A stretch of 64,000 nucleotides of DNA from Cryptomeria japonica (lineage: Eukaryota; Streptophyta; Pinopsida; Cupressales; Cupressaceae): positions 45,709,517 through 45,773,516 of the forward strand of contig NC_081411.1 of NCBI RefSeq assembly GCF_030272615.1, in the 5' to 3' direction. The number at the start of each line of letters is the position of its first letter. Positions within the stretch are counted from its first letter, which is position 1. Made by a program: the position numbers and the translations under genes. Positions 33,252 through 45,629 of the stretch are shown here, piece by piece. The notes under the pieces were generated by a model, which was not told where the DNA came from, did no database searches, and saw nothing but the letters and a program-made list of their open reading frames with translations.

Positions 33252-34366
33252 TGTATCTAGGGGTAAAATAAGTTTAAATTGTATAACCAAATATCAAAGA
33301 GCGAATAACAACTCTAATCCAATTAATATCACTCCTAAATTACAATGGAATGATGCAAAATCAATTGAAATGAAAGAAAGATCTATCTAAAACTCCCTGA
33401 ATTGACATAGCAAGGCTTTCATTTCTTTTCTCCATTATTGTTGATGTAGGTGGCTCTCAGGTATTGCAATGATTTCCTGCATAAGATGGACAACAATTTT
33501 GAGACTGTGATACTCACTTGAATTGAGAAAATGAGGTTGAATTTATAGATTTTCAATACAAAGGGGTGAGAAATAGAACTCAAGTGTTGATTGATAGATA
33601 TCTGATTTAGATTGATCAGTTAACATAGTTGATTGATTTGTTAACTTAATAGATTGGAGACTGAACTAAATAGATTGGCTAGTGAACTCAATCGATTGAT
33701 CAGTAGACTGAATTGACTAGCTAGTGGACTGGATTGATTAGGGAGATGACTTATTAGATCGATTAGTCAAAAAAAGGTGATTGGGAGTTTAAAAGGATGA
33801 TTGATGAGTTAACTGATTAGATAATTGATTTGATCAATCAATTATGATTTTAGCATGTGTTGTAGGATTTTGAAATTGAATTTGATTCCCATTTTCAATT
33901 TGGATTTGAATTGGACTTTCGAATGTTGAAATGCACATGAAATTAATTGAAATTCAGATTTTGTGAAATGTGTATTTGGAGGAAATGAAATTAATTGGAA
34001 TTAGAATTTGGGAGAAATGAAATGAAATTAGATGAATTAATTGGAATTATAATTTGGGAAATTGGAGGAATTTAATTAATTAATTTAAATAATTTAAATA
34101 AAATTATTTAAACATAGGATATTGAATTAATTAAATAATAAAGATTATTTAACTAAGGAAAAGGTCGCAATTAATTAATTGATATTTAATTAATAATTCA
34201 GATAGGGTTAATTAATTAGAATAATGCAGAAGTTGAAATTGGACAATTAATAATGATTTGAATTGATTAGAGGAATGGGTTATTTTACTTAAATAATTAA
34301 AGAATTACTTAATTAAATAGACGAATAATTAGTGTAAGATCAATGAGACTTTTTTAGGTGTCTACA
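33252..34366 (-). repeat. 5' LTR of the long gypsy element
   Basis: 1115 bp, partner of 20880-22011. It begins TGTATCTAGGGG and ends GTGTCTACA in plus coordinates and is followed by AAAAT and TATGTTGGGATAAATA..., which resumes the copia sequence for about 25 bp. Confidence 0.9.
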
Positions 34367-34394
34367 AAAATTATGTTGGGATAAATACTTATCC

Positions 34395-36870
34395 AATATT
34401 TTGTGGTCGTGAAAATTATCATTTCACCAATTAAGGTAATAAAACCACCATTTTTTCTTAAAAGGCCATCACATTGAAAGAGGGATGGACCTACTAGATC
34501 TAGGCTTAATCCCTTTCAAAAAAATTCTGAAATTTTGATTAGGTTCACTTGGTTATAGTTTGATCCTCCTTCTAAATTGAATTGTGAAAATGTTAAAATT
34601 AGGGTAAATAGGTGATTATTAAAGAAATCGAGCATAAATAGTGAGATATGACCATCGTATGGAGACAACAACCTAGATTTGGGATAAATAAGATGTTTAG
34701 AATATGTTCCCAAAAGTTCAGCTTGATTTCTTGAGACTAGGTAGTACCAATTCAACATGGTCCTTTGAATTTATCACCGTTAAGAGGTGAACTTATTCAT
34801 CACTATGAATCTTGTCAATCCTCCTAAATGCAACTTTGTACTTATTTCCTACACATAGAATAAAAGGGGAAATTGTTGGGAATAGGGGTTCACCTAAGTC
34901 AAGCCCTAGTTTAGGAAATAACCTCAAGTGAATGAATAAATGCAAATACTAAAATAAATGCTAGAAAGATATATCTTAGAGCTGTAGTTATTGATGATAA
35001 TGCTTTTCTCTTTGAATGTAATCATATATGTCATAAAATATGGCATGAACATGACAAAACCCTTATCACACACACATGTTTGCATGAAAATTGACATGAC
35101 TTTTCTCCACAATGGTCGAATGATGAATATACAACTTTGAAGATCTTTGAAAAATGCCCGATGATGAATGCTTCACAGATGCATGAGTGATTTAGGTAGA
35201 TAATTAATGGATACTTATATCTAAAATAAACTGATTAATGCCTTTATATAAATGGTTATAGGTAAATTGCCAATTAGGCTAACCTCGAACAATCATGCAA
35301 AGCCCCTAAGATCAAATCTTACTATTGAGACAAATCCCCAGCCCCATTTAAAATCAGGGCCTACTTAAGTAAGACCATGGTGTTTCGGGGTTCCATCATT
35401 TAGACCAAGGCAATAAGTGTCCTAGTCCTACCTCAATCAGAATCGAAACAAACCTAAAATAGGGTGGGTATCCCATTATAGGAACCATAAAAGGTTTTTC
35501 ATGACCTCAAAGATGGAGAGTTAGCACAAACAAACCCCAAAATGTGATGAGAATAGGAGATGCTAAAGTGGGGGTGCAAACATGAGGAGTAAGTTGGCCC
35601 AGTGACAATTTAGGATGCTACATTTAGATTCCATTGTAATGGGAGTATGACCCTATGATGGTGAAAATATTAGGGTTTCCACCATTAGATGTAGGAATAC
35701 CATCAATATTTTCCTTAGGAACCAATCACATTAAAGAGGGGTGAACCTAATAGATCTAGCCTCAAATCAACAAGGATAGGGATGATAATTCTTATTAGAT
35801 TCACTGGATTGGAAATTGATACCATCTTTTCAATTCAATTTTTAAAATTTTAAAATTAGGGCAAATGTGTTGAAATTAATGTAAATGTGCATGAACTATG
35901 AGCTACGATCTCTAAACAGAGTTACGAACCTAGATCTAAGTAATATATGAGTATTTGGGTTTGTTTCCAGGAGGTTGTCCTAAAATGTTGGGACCAAAAT
36001 AACCATCACTTTGGTCCTCTACACTTTTCACCCTCCAAAGGGGAGCATATGTGCCTTTGTGAATAATGTCAATCTTAGGAATCACAACTTTGTACCTATT
36101 TCCTATACACACAAAATAGGGAAATTTTTGGGAATAGGGGCTTGTCTATGGCAGAAGCCAATTTAGGAATTAACCTTGAATGAATAACTACAAATATTGA
36201 AATGAATAATTGAAAGGTATACCTAAGATCTGTAATTGTCGATAATGACACATTCATTCTTGAATGTAATCACATATGTTGTATAAAATGAAATGAACAT
36301 GACAAAACCCTAATCACACACACATGCATGTTAATGAATTATGTAATTTTCCTCCATGAAGGTTGAATGAAGAATATGCATCCTTGAAGGTCTCTAAAAG
36401 TGCTTAATGATGAATGTTTCACAGATGCAAGGATGCTTCATTGATAGCTTGAATGGATAGATGAAAGTAGGTTGATCAAATGTCTTTATTTAGGGTATCT
36501 AGGTCAATTATCAATTAAGCCAACCTCCAATGGTCATATAGTGCCATAAATTTCATTTCCTACCAGAGAGATAGCACCAATCTCCCACTTCAAAATAGGA
36601 CCCTTTTAAGGGGACCAGGGTGTTGGGCACTCTAGTCCTAAGACCAGGGCACTAGTGCCCTGGTCCTCCTTAGTCATGGACCATGGTTTAGCCCAGAGAG
36701 AATGATACCCCTCTAGGAAATAAATTGGCAGTTGTACATGACACTGAAATAGGAGTTAAGGCACTTGACGGACCCAGATAGGAGATGAGAGGGAGACACG
36801 CTAAAGAAGGGGCATGAACATGAGGTGTAAATTGGCTCATTGATAATTTATGCCACTTCTTTTAGCCCCC
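34395..36870 (-). repeat. Two tandem LTR-like repeats of about 1.24 kb
   Basis: The first copy runs about 34395-35640, the second about 35650-36870. CCTATTTCCTACACA at 34846 recurs as CCTATTTCCTATACAC near 36096, and the matching order continues to GGAGTAAGTTGGCCCAGTGA / GAGGTGTAAATTGGCTCATTGA. On the minus strand the right edge of the second copy (36840-36880) has TTAAAGTGGGGGCTAAA before the repeat start. This resembles the polypurine tract/LTR junction at 5895-5914. I read them as two LTRs of one family in direct contact. No internal coding region lies between them. Confidence 0.6.
36642..36665. repeat. Perfect 24 bp palindrome
   Basis: The half-site GACCAGGGCACT is followed directly by its reverse complement, with no spacer. 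It sits in an LTR-like repeat whose paralogs contain related CCAGG...CCTGGTCC motifs. Confidence 0.9.
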
Positions 36871-38244
36871 ACTTTAACAAGAGTGTGAACCTATGCAAAT
36901 ACTTGTGGTAAAGTAGACAAAATAGATCAAAGAGAGGAGGAATAGAGAAGCACAATCACAAGGAGTATAAGATATCACTAGTTCTGAGGAACCAAGTCCC
37001 CAATATTAGGATCCTAACTCACTCAAACACATGCAAAGGGCACACAAAACAAGATAAAAATGAAAAGGCAAACAAAGACATGAAAAGACAAAAAAGAGAC
37101 AAAGGCAAAAGATACAAAACATAAAAGTTAAAAACCAAAGACATCAAGTGAACTAGCCGAAGAGACCTCGATATAAAAATATCTTGAAACCACTAATATC
37201 ATTCTTGAAAAATGTCACCTCAAGAAAACAAGTATTCACATGAAAGAGAAAGAGTATGCATCATCCATGAACTACAACTAGAAAAGCTATGAGCTCATGA
37301 GAAGAAGGAAAAAGCATGGAATACACATTCTAGGTGTGTTATTCTAGGTGATCCATGTTGGGGAGGAGGGTTGGAATATTCTAGCTATTTTTTGCTAGTT
37401 CCAATCATCCTCATGCATGTGTGAAAGTGATGTCTAGTTTCAAGTGTATAGAATCACATATAAGAGTTTGTTTTCTCTGGTTTCCAGCATGCTTCAACCT
37501 GTTTAAGACATTTAATGAAAATACAAATTCCAAGGGGTGAGTTTGGTTTTGGGAATATCTCATATAGCATTTATTTGCTTTGGTTTGTAGAATGTGTAAC
37601 CCTGTTTAAGAAAAATATATGCTTGGTTTTGAGGACATCTCTTGTAATAGTTTTTTTTCGCTGTGATTTTGAGAATGTGTACCCCATCTAAGATATATAT
37701 CAATGCTACAATTGTTTTTGAGCATGAAGCATCTTGTGTAAGAGGTTTTTTTGTTTTGTTTTGAGAATGAACACCCCATTTAAGACATGCAAAAAATATG
37801 GTACAATATAGTACAATGAGGATGATATGTATGCCTGCCCCTTAAGATGTCAGCACAGCCCTATGTTGATGTCTTAACAAAGATAGAATGAAGGATACCC
37901 ACCTTTAACACCGAGAAGATATCCTTTAGAAAACAATGCATAAATCCAAGATAAAGAGGGAATACTCTTACAAGTAAGGATAAGATAGTTGAGAAAGAGA
38001 TATCATGCAAAATGTGTAAAGAAGATCCTTGGAGGAGAAGAGATCTTTGTTCAAAAGACATCTATCTCCAAGTGTAAAGAGGATTCTTGAAAAAAAATAG
38101 CATCTTCTACCAAAAGACAGAAAGGATAATAAGAATGCCTACCTGCCTCCTATTGATAGGTGAAAGGGATTCTTGATGAAGGATGTCACACTTTTAACCC
38201 AATGTGAGGGGTAATTTTATAACTTATATATACTATAAATTGAA
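36870..38244. other. No gene recognised
   Basis: AT-rich sequence with runs of AAGACAAAAAAG type (37030-37140). A loosely repeated segment of about 100 bp (GAATGTGTAACCCTGTTTAAGA / GAATGTGTACCCCATCTAAGA / GAATGAACACCCCATTTAAGA; 37480-37790) occurs three to four times. No protein-coding signal. Confidence 0.5.
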
Positions 38245-39152
38245 ATAGAGGTTGTAGCCAAAGATATACACCTCTTGCATAAGAGAGAATCCTTGGGTAA
38301 ACAAAAACTTCACACAAGGAATGATATTAAATCATAAGCAAACACCACTCAACAAAAGGAAAGTGGATAGTTAGAAAGGATAAGACAAAAAGATCACTCC
38401 CCCCAAGTGTAAGTACAATAATAAGAATTTCACAACATCTAAGGGGAGATTAGACATAAGCAAATACAAAATATACTCGGATGAAGGAATATTCAATGTA
38501 ATAAAAGACATTAATATATTCAATATGAAACTATAAAGAGGAGGTAATCTTCCAAAGAATTAAGTAGAAGAAATATCACATATTACCTTAAGGAGAGATT
38601 AATCATAAGAGACATACAATTCCATGCAAGAAAGGACATCAAAGTATGAAAAATGCAACCACTAAAGGGAATAGTGAAACCTTAGAGTGAAAAGAAATAA
38701 GATAGAGGTAAGAATGAATTGCGTTGCTGTCCCAAAATGTTTGTAATTGAAAAATCATCTCCTTTTATGATAAAGAGCCCCAAATTAAGTTAACCATTTG
38801 TGTCATAGGGTGAGGAGCAACATGAAGAGTGAATAGAGTCCTAAGGAACTACCTCTTCACCAAGATAGAGTGCAAGAGAAATTGTAAGAGTTATGCAACC
38901 CCTATCATATTATTATTCAAAAAATGTTTTAAATTAGCCAAAAGCTCAAATAACTTGAACATGTTTATAGTTTTTCCTAAATTGTTGCCTAATAATTTGC
39001 CATTAATGATTTTCCTCTTGCCAATGGTACATTTTTCTGGCATTATAAATATTTATTTATTTTACAACTACAAAAAAGGTTATTTAACTGACCATATCTC
39101 ATACACATGGCAGTAGGAGTCATTTAAAAAACCAATGCCATATGCTCTGTAT

Positions 39153-39290
39153 CCTTATTTCAACTCTGTGGATATGTGGATATCAAAATAATAATGTATT
39201 ATTCTTGATTTTCTTTGGTTCCTTATTTCAACTCTGTGGATATGTGGATATCAAAATAATAATGTATTGTTCTTGATTTTCTTTGGTTTT
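39153..39290. repeat. Tandem duplication, 68 bp x 2
   Basis: CCTTATTTCAACTCTGTGGA starts at 39153 and again at 39221. It is present once in the first block A copy (about 3985), so the duplication happened after the blocks separated. Confidence 0.9.
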
Positions 39291-40080
39291 TTAATTTGAG
39301 AGCTTATGTATGCTTGTTGATAAATAGTAGTTGAAGGCAGTGCTTTTTTTTACTATTGACATACGAGGTGATGAAAAATTTAGAATTTAGATAATCCGAA
39401 AGAAAAAACTAATTAAAAAAATTGGTTTTGTTCTAAGATAATCGACTAGAATAAAATGTTTGTGAGAAACTAATGGGTTGCACAAAATTTTATAAGGTCT
39501 ACTAGGTTTTCCTTCTAATTGCAGTCTGCCACACTCTAAAGGCACATGAATAAGAAGCGTACTTAAAATACGAAGATTTGATACAACCAAACCCAAATTC
39601 TAATTTTGATAACTTGTAGCAAAGAAAAGTAGAATATGTTTATAAATTTTCACAAATGTAAACAAAGACAATTTTTTAGCATGATCCTAAACCCAATAAC
39701 CTATCCAAAAATCTAACTTGAAGAGTACTTCTATTCAAAGGACTGAACCTAGAAGCAACCCAAAAAAACAACTATTTGTCCAAAAATTTCAAAAACAAAC
39801 ACACTCTGAAGTAGAGTTAAATTTCTTAAGGGCAATGAGAAGTCTACATAACGCTCAGATGTGGCATAATATATGTATCTATGATAAAGTAAAGTTCAAT
39901 GACCCTTTAGAATTTGAGATTATTACTATGGTATGTAGGCCATTCCTATATAGTTGCATATCAAGAAAGTCTATTGATTTTAGCTACAGGCACGGGCTTA
40001 TGATTGAGCCATAAGAATAGATTGCTTACTAAAACCCAATGCAGAATATAATTTTCATTCTATGCACACGTTGCCACTAA

Positions 40081-40300
40081 TAACATAGGATAGGAATACA
40101 AGCTGTCATTCATTGAATTTACACAGTCCATCAGAATTGATTAGAAAGCACCTGGCTATCAATGTCAAATTGTGTAATAACTACTTCTATCCTCGTAAGA
40201 TGTCGAACAAGCCACAAAAAAACATAGGATAGGAATACAAGCTGTCATTCATTGAATTTACACAGTCCATCATAATTGATTAGAAAGTCTCCATTCAGTC
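40081..40300. repeat. Partial tandem duplication, about 141 bp apart
   Basis: AACATAGGATAGGAATACAA and about 75 bp after it occur at 40081 and again at 40222. The first block A copy has only a single, shorter version (about 4840-4885). Confidence 0.85.
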
Positions 40301-41054
40301 TAAAATAACATTAACTAGTTTCCATTCACAAAAACCTCCAAACAACGAAGCAATACACAATTCTCAAAACTTACCAGATTTTTGTTAAAAACCAACCATT
40401 CACAGAACTCTCTTTAACTCTGAAATGACTAATTGAAGAAAATTCTAAACTGGGTGCTACGAAAAGCAATATAAAATATGGGAATAAGAACAAACAAGAC
40501 TACACAACCTAGAGATATTCTCTATTTCTGTATGAAACCTTGCCAAATTACATTGGATGTGTGTACTCACAAGTGTGACAGTTATTAAGTGCATAAATTT
40601 CTAGTGTACGCAGTTAACATTGAGGGAGTGTCATTTGTAAGATCCATGGCTAAGACCTTTTCAAAGCTACATACGGTGGGGCCTTTCTTATGGTGACATA
40701 GCACCGTTAGTGATAATACCTCACAGTCACTGAAAGAGATGTGCACTATTCCACTGAAAAGGACAAGGTTTTAATTTAGGATATTTATCTTCAACTATCC
40801 AATATCAAAACTTTAATAAAACGTTTCCGTTTAGCTATTCCTTCACTGAATTTTTTTTTTGGGTGTGGGGAACTTCAATTTACTGGCAAATCCACCATAA
40901 CGAGTCTATCGGCTAAATATGATTTGGCTTGGTGCTTATTTTATTTTGAGATATATCAAAAAAAATGATTCAACTTGTTCGCAATTTTTAGTTGGTCAAA
41001 TTCTCTTGGTAGATTTCATTAAGATTTGAGTTTGATATTATATGATTCAACTTG

Positions 41055-42420
41055 TACTTTATCATTACTATGGCCGTAGTGTCATACTCTCACTAAAGTG
41101 GGGGCAAAATGAAGCATTGTAAATTGCATGTGCATACAAGTTTTTCCTAGCCTAGACCTCAACTTGGCCTTTTCTCTTTCAGTGCTTGATGTCTACCTTG
41201 ATTTTGTTCACACCTTCCAAAAATATACATTTTCAACCCCCTTTCTAACCCCTATTCAAATATGATTCCTAATTAACAAGACTATCCCAGAACCGGGATG
41301 CCCCCACTACCCTGGTCCTCCTAACCAGGACCCAAATTTAGTTCCTATGTCTGCTTGCTCTAGAAATTCAAATAATTTTTGGATAGTTAGGTTTAAAAGG
41401 AGGTCTACCCTTCTCACTTCAAGTCTAAGATGGATGGATCTCTCTCAATTACACTCTACAGAAATTCAGTTCAAGTGAGCAAGCAATCAAGCATTTATCA
41501 AGCATTGAAGGAAAAGTTAAGGAAATTTTAAGCATTCATGATGGCATCCATGGTCAACCATCCATGAAGACATTCTACATGGCATCCTACACCCTTGGCA
41601 TGTGGCTTCAAGAAAGCTTCATCAAGGTATCAGCTTCAATTGCAAGCATTCAAATTCCGATCTAGCTTTTCCCTCAAAAGGAAAGTATTCTATTGCAATT
41701 CAATTCAATTCCATTATAATTATCATTTTAATTTCAATATTAATTCCTAAAATATGGTTTGACCCAAGGAAAACCCCTATCCACAATCATTTTCTCTCTC
41801 TTTATGTGCAAGAAATTGATTCAAGTTTTACAATGAAAGATTTCAACATAACAGATGACAACAAATAAGTTCAACTTTTACAAATACACAAAGCAAAGCA
41901 CTAGGTAGCACCACCTCCCTAGTCCTAAGTATGTTGCCTAATCTTTTGATATTGGATCTTGTTCATCTTTTTGTTCCAAAAAAATCCTGTTTGGTTGCTC
42001 GAAAGTTGTAGGACAAGGTCACCCTACCCTCTTGGTCCCAATAGTTTGGTCCAAATTTTTAGCTATAGATTTTGATTCATTTCCCTTCTCAAATCTCTAT
42101 TTGTGGCTCTGTGTGAAGTCTAAAACATTTTTTAATTATTTTTTTCTTCTAATTCATATTGTTTTACCCTAGAACTTTATAATTCAAATCCAATTTCAAC
42201 TCTATAAGAGAGGAAACAAGAAATAGGAAAATCCAATTAGCATTACAACCCTCTTCTCTAAATAAATTGTGGCCAGATTTATTGGGTTTCAACTACCCTT
42301 GTAAATGTAAGGTTGATCTTGTGAAATTGGTGGTCTTGCTATCTTGGTTGGTGAAACCCTAATTCCAAAACCTACCTTTATAGTATCTACCAATAATTTT
42401 TATTTTTTTTTCCTTAACAT
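41055..42420 (+). repeat. LTR-like segment of unit U4
   Basis: Copy of 5855-7240, with the tract CACTAAAGTGGGGGCAAAA before TGAAGCATTGTAAATTGC (TG at 41110). The frame 41602-41868 is a shadow. Confidence 0.5.
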
Positions 42421-42469
42421 TTTTTTTGCAATATACCAAATCAGTCAAAATAACTTGTGGCCCAATATT

Positions 42470-43330
42470 ATTTTGAAAATGTTGAAAGAATACATCTATC
42501 TATTATTAAAAATTAAGAATCGAATAACTAGGAATGGAGAAAAACCATTTGAAAATTTTTTCTTCTAAAAGGTCTAGGGAAAATATTTGCATGAAACTTT
42601 TGGTCATAGACAAAATCATTGCATAAATTGGAAACTTTTTCACATTAGTGTGGAGGTGACCATGCCCATGATATTTCTCGAAATAGGAAACCTCAATGTG
42701 TTGTGGAAGTGGGGTGCAAAGGGTATCAATGGAAAGTGTTCTACCTACTAAATGTTTAATGATAGTGTATTTGGATTGGGTTACTCTGGCCATTTGTTTT
42801 TGTAAGGATGAAACATTCTTTTACAAGTGGATTATTGTGGCTTGGGTGGATGAATTGGATTGTGAAGGAGGACTAGAAGGTGTAGTATGATAAGTAGGTG
42901 AAACATTGTGGTTTATAGATGGAGGAGATGGTTGAGAAACAAAGGGGAGATTGGTTGAAGGTGAAATATAAGCATATTAATTTATAGGACTCACCCCACT
43001 AACATCAATGAAATTACAATTTTGTGTAGGCATAAGCATGCTAGAATATGTGTATGTAGGAACATTGGCTATTGATGTAAGAATAGTCATAGATATCTCA
43101 ACATGGGTTGGAGAAGTGAAATGTCCAAAAACTTCTAGACTCAACTATCCAAATTCATAGCATTGCTATTCAGTATGTGAGTTGTATTGGTGTATAGAAC
43201 ATCCATACCATGTTTATCATTAATGTTGTCACTACAAGAAGGAATTTGATTTAGTGGTGGTCCACGGACATATGAGATAAACTTGTATATTTTCATCAAA
43301 TTCATTCCTTCACAATAACACAATAGTAGA
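42470..43330 (-). pseudogene. Ty3/gypsy gag relic, U4 copy
   Basis: The clearest of the three. The frame 42506-42793 starts MARVTQSKYTIIKHLVGRTL and contains YFEKYHGHGHLHTNVKKF and KIFKWFFSIP. A following segment in another frame reads FFQHFQNNIGPQVILTDLVY, also gag-like. The frame is broken several times. Confidence 0.65.
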
Positions 43331-43544
43331 TATAGTGGTATTTCAATAGTATTTTCATATAGAAATTATTCAACACAAAACATTGGAAATTGTGCTAATA
43401 TAAAGCTTAACATACGACATAAAAATTGACTAGTATTAAATTGTGTTATTGCATATTTTTATCAAATCCATTTCTTCCCAACTATTGGAGGTTTAAATTT
43501 GGGCCTAGTTGAGATAGTAGATATTTTAGGAAATTGTACTAGAT

Positions 43545-44640
43545 ATAAAATTTATATAGAAAAAATGAAAGTTATAAACTAAAATACAAATAAAAATTTT
43601 ACAATTAGGAGAATTAAGGTAAATATTAAATATTTTGATAGTTAATTTAACAAATATTATTTTGAAATAAGTAAAATTTGATTATACTTTGAGTTAAAAA
43701 ATACTTGTAAAAATTATAAAAAAAGAAATTTCAAGTGAGAACAGATTATAAGTCTAACCCTTTAGGTCATTATCCAAAGCTATTCGAAAAGAGCATAAGA
43801 AGGGACTAAAGATTGTGTTAGCTACATGTCTTTGTTTTATCACATTATCATTTCTGTTTTATTATTTAAAAGATGTAATTAAGTTGCATAACATTAAACA
43901 TAATCATGTCCTTGATTCAATTTTATGCTCATATTTTATTTGAAATTATAATTGTTGTAGTTTTACTTAATAAGATATGAAATTTATTATGAGTATTCAT
44001 AAGTCTTTTTATGTCTTCAAATCTAACTCTTTATGTAATCTTATTTATTATAGAGTTGAAAGATAAGTAATAAATTTTATATGCTTAAAGAATCACCAAT
44101 AGAACTCTTTGTGTTAATGTTTACTTTTAGATTCTTTTCTTTAACTTTAATTTTAGATGCACAAACAAATTTGTTGTAAATTAATATTATTTTCTATTAT
44201 TTAAAAAATTATATTTTTCGTATAAGTCATTAATCCAATATCAATACTTATGAACAATAATATATCAATTTGCCTTGCCTTATATCTTATCTCTATTTAT
44301 CTTGTTAACTCTCAAATCTTATTTATTATTATTTTGAAATGGATGATATATCTATTTCTACCAACCACTTTTAACTATATAATATTTAGCATTATTCAGA
44401 TTATGGAAAATATGTTTCATACCATTTACACACATGGCCATGACTAATAACAACATTGTATTGATGACATTATCACGGGAATGAAGTTCATCAGATGGTG
44501 CATATCTTAGACAAAATTTCATGTTTCAATCATAGTCATTGTCATATATAGAGCCTTCGAAGAACACTTATAAATGTAAAGCACTAAGGAAAATTTACTG
44601 AATAAAAAACTCTTATGGCGAAAACGACATTAAAGATATG
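43545..44640. repeat. AT-rich block of U4 (absent in U2)
   Basis: Aligns with 15000-15980 and partly 1500-2010. At 8366 U2 lacks it. No gene seen. Confidence 0.6.
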
Positions 44641-45184
44641 CATAACATTTACAACGGGATGTCACATGCAACATCTTGCAAAATGACAGTAATTGAATTG
44701 ATAAAGGCACAGTAGATAGTCATTTTCATTTCCTTTAATTTAAACCAACAAAGACTTGCTAAACAGTAATATAATTTAGAATCGCTCACTTCAGAGACAA
44801 CTAGTACATTGAGTTCTTGAGCATTTATATACAGCATACAAAATTTAAAGATGTAAATATAATATTAAGCACACAAATTTCCATATTTATTTAGCATCCT
44901 CATTGAAAAGCTTATAAAGTTGATGAGTTGGAGTTAATCTATTCGTCACATTCTGAACGTTGACTTATTTAGATGGTTGATGTGAAATCACATTAAGAGA
45001 TAGATGATTTCAGATAAATCACTAAACAAGTCAAAATTCAAAATATTCTATTTGAAGATAGGCTATTCCCCATCAGCATAGAGATACCTTAACTGCAACG
45101 GAACAATTGTATAGAGAAAACACTATAATATGCTTCTAAACATACACAATCGAGCAACAGACAATGTGGAAGTCTGTATAGGCA

Positions 45185-45190
45185 TTTATT
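45185..45190 (-). terminator. AATAAA poly(A) signal of peptide gene U4
   Basis: Same position relative to the stop codon as in U2 (about 60 nt downstream). Confidence 0.55.
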
Positions 45191-45250
45191 GCTGATAATA
45201 TTTTATATCTAAAGCAAAGTAATAGTACGTGCGCTAAGGCTGTATGTTTT

Positions 45251-45538
45251 TTACTTTGCGGGTGGAGGAAATGGAATGAAGGGAAAAGGGCGAGGGGCAG
45301 ACGGAGTGCGTGGGAGGCCGAACAAAGGAGGACGAGGAGCAGACGGAGTGCCTGGGAAGGTGAAAAAAGGAGGACGAGAAGCAGACGGAGTGCGTGGGAA
45401 GGTGAAAAAAGGAGGACGAGAGGGAGGAGCCTGCAAAAGACGACGGCTTTTCTGTACATCTGTCGCACACACACAGGCGCTGAACTCCATCACCAACAAA
45501 ACAGTAGCCAACACTAAACAAGCTCGGCGAGAAAACAT
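45251..45538 (-). CDS. Secreted proline-rich repeat peptide precursor, copy U4 (intact)
   Basis: 95 codons from the ATG at 45538-45536 to TAA at 45253-45251. The coding sequence is identical to U2 except for one base, which changes the Arg of the second repeat (FPRTPSA) to Gly. Signal peptide (residues 1-25, ending ACVCA), RRLL at 32-35 and four 14-residue repeats are all kept. The 5' and 3' flanks of about 200 bp show clearly more differences (about 10 upstream, 6 downstream by eye), so the coding part is either constrained or converted. TATA and AATAAA are conserved. Function is unknown; a processed extracellular peptide is the best reading. Confidence 0.72.
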   Translation of the reverse strand: MFSRRACLVLATVLLVMEFSACVCATDVQKSRRLLQAPPSRPPFFTFPRTPSASRPPFFTFPGTPSAPRPPLFGLPRTPSAPRPFPFIPFPPPAK

Positions 45539-45619
45539 TTTCACTGCAAATAAGAGAAATTAGAGAGTCGTCAAAACTAGAAGGTTTTGGTTTGGAGAAA
45601 TTGTATGGGAGGTGGGTAT

Positions 45620-45629
45620 CATATATAAT
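45620..45629 (-). promoter_or_regulatory. TATA box of peptide gene U4
   Basis: ATTATATATG on the minus strand, 82-91 nt before the ATG, identical to U2. Confidence 0.6.

Larger units (their letters stand above)
20880..34366 (-). mobile_element. Long Ty3/gypsy element, probably Tat-type, non-autonomous
   Basis: Direct repeats of about 1.1 kb (20880-22011 and 33252-34366) start TGTATCTAGGGG and end AGGTGTCTACA, i.e. proper TG...CA ends. A purine tract (minus strand AAAGAGGGGAAAA, 22012-22024) adjoins the left LTR, which sets the orientation as minus. The internal order is: extra ORFs, gag, protease, start of RT, then an antisense PMD frame. RT core, RNase H and integrase are absent, so it could move only with help. 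Flanking AAGAT (20875-20879) and AAAAT (34367-34371) look like a 5 bp target duplication; the unoccupied site CTTAAAATTATGTTG is seen near 48450. No standard tRNA primer site was recognised beside 33252. Extra ORFs upstream of gag and antisense ORFs near the 3' LTR are known Tat-lineage traits. Confidence 0.85.
38245..41050. repeat. Block A, second copy
   Basis: Partner of 1-5850, without the 700-3765 section; the junction is at about 38936 within a shared TTTTAA(A/G)TT. It has two private tandem duplications (39153 and 40081). Direct orientation, roughly 38 kb away from the first copy. Confidence 0.8.
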
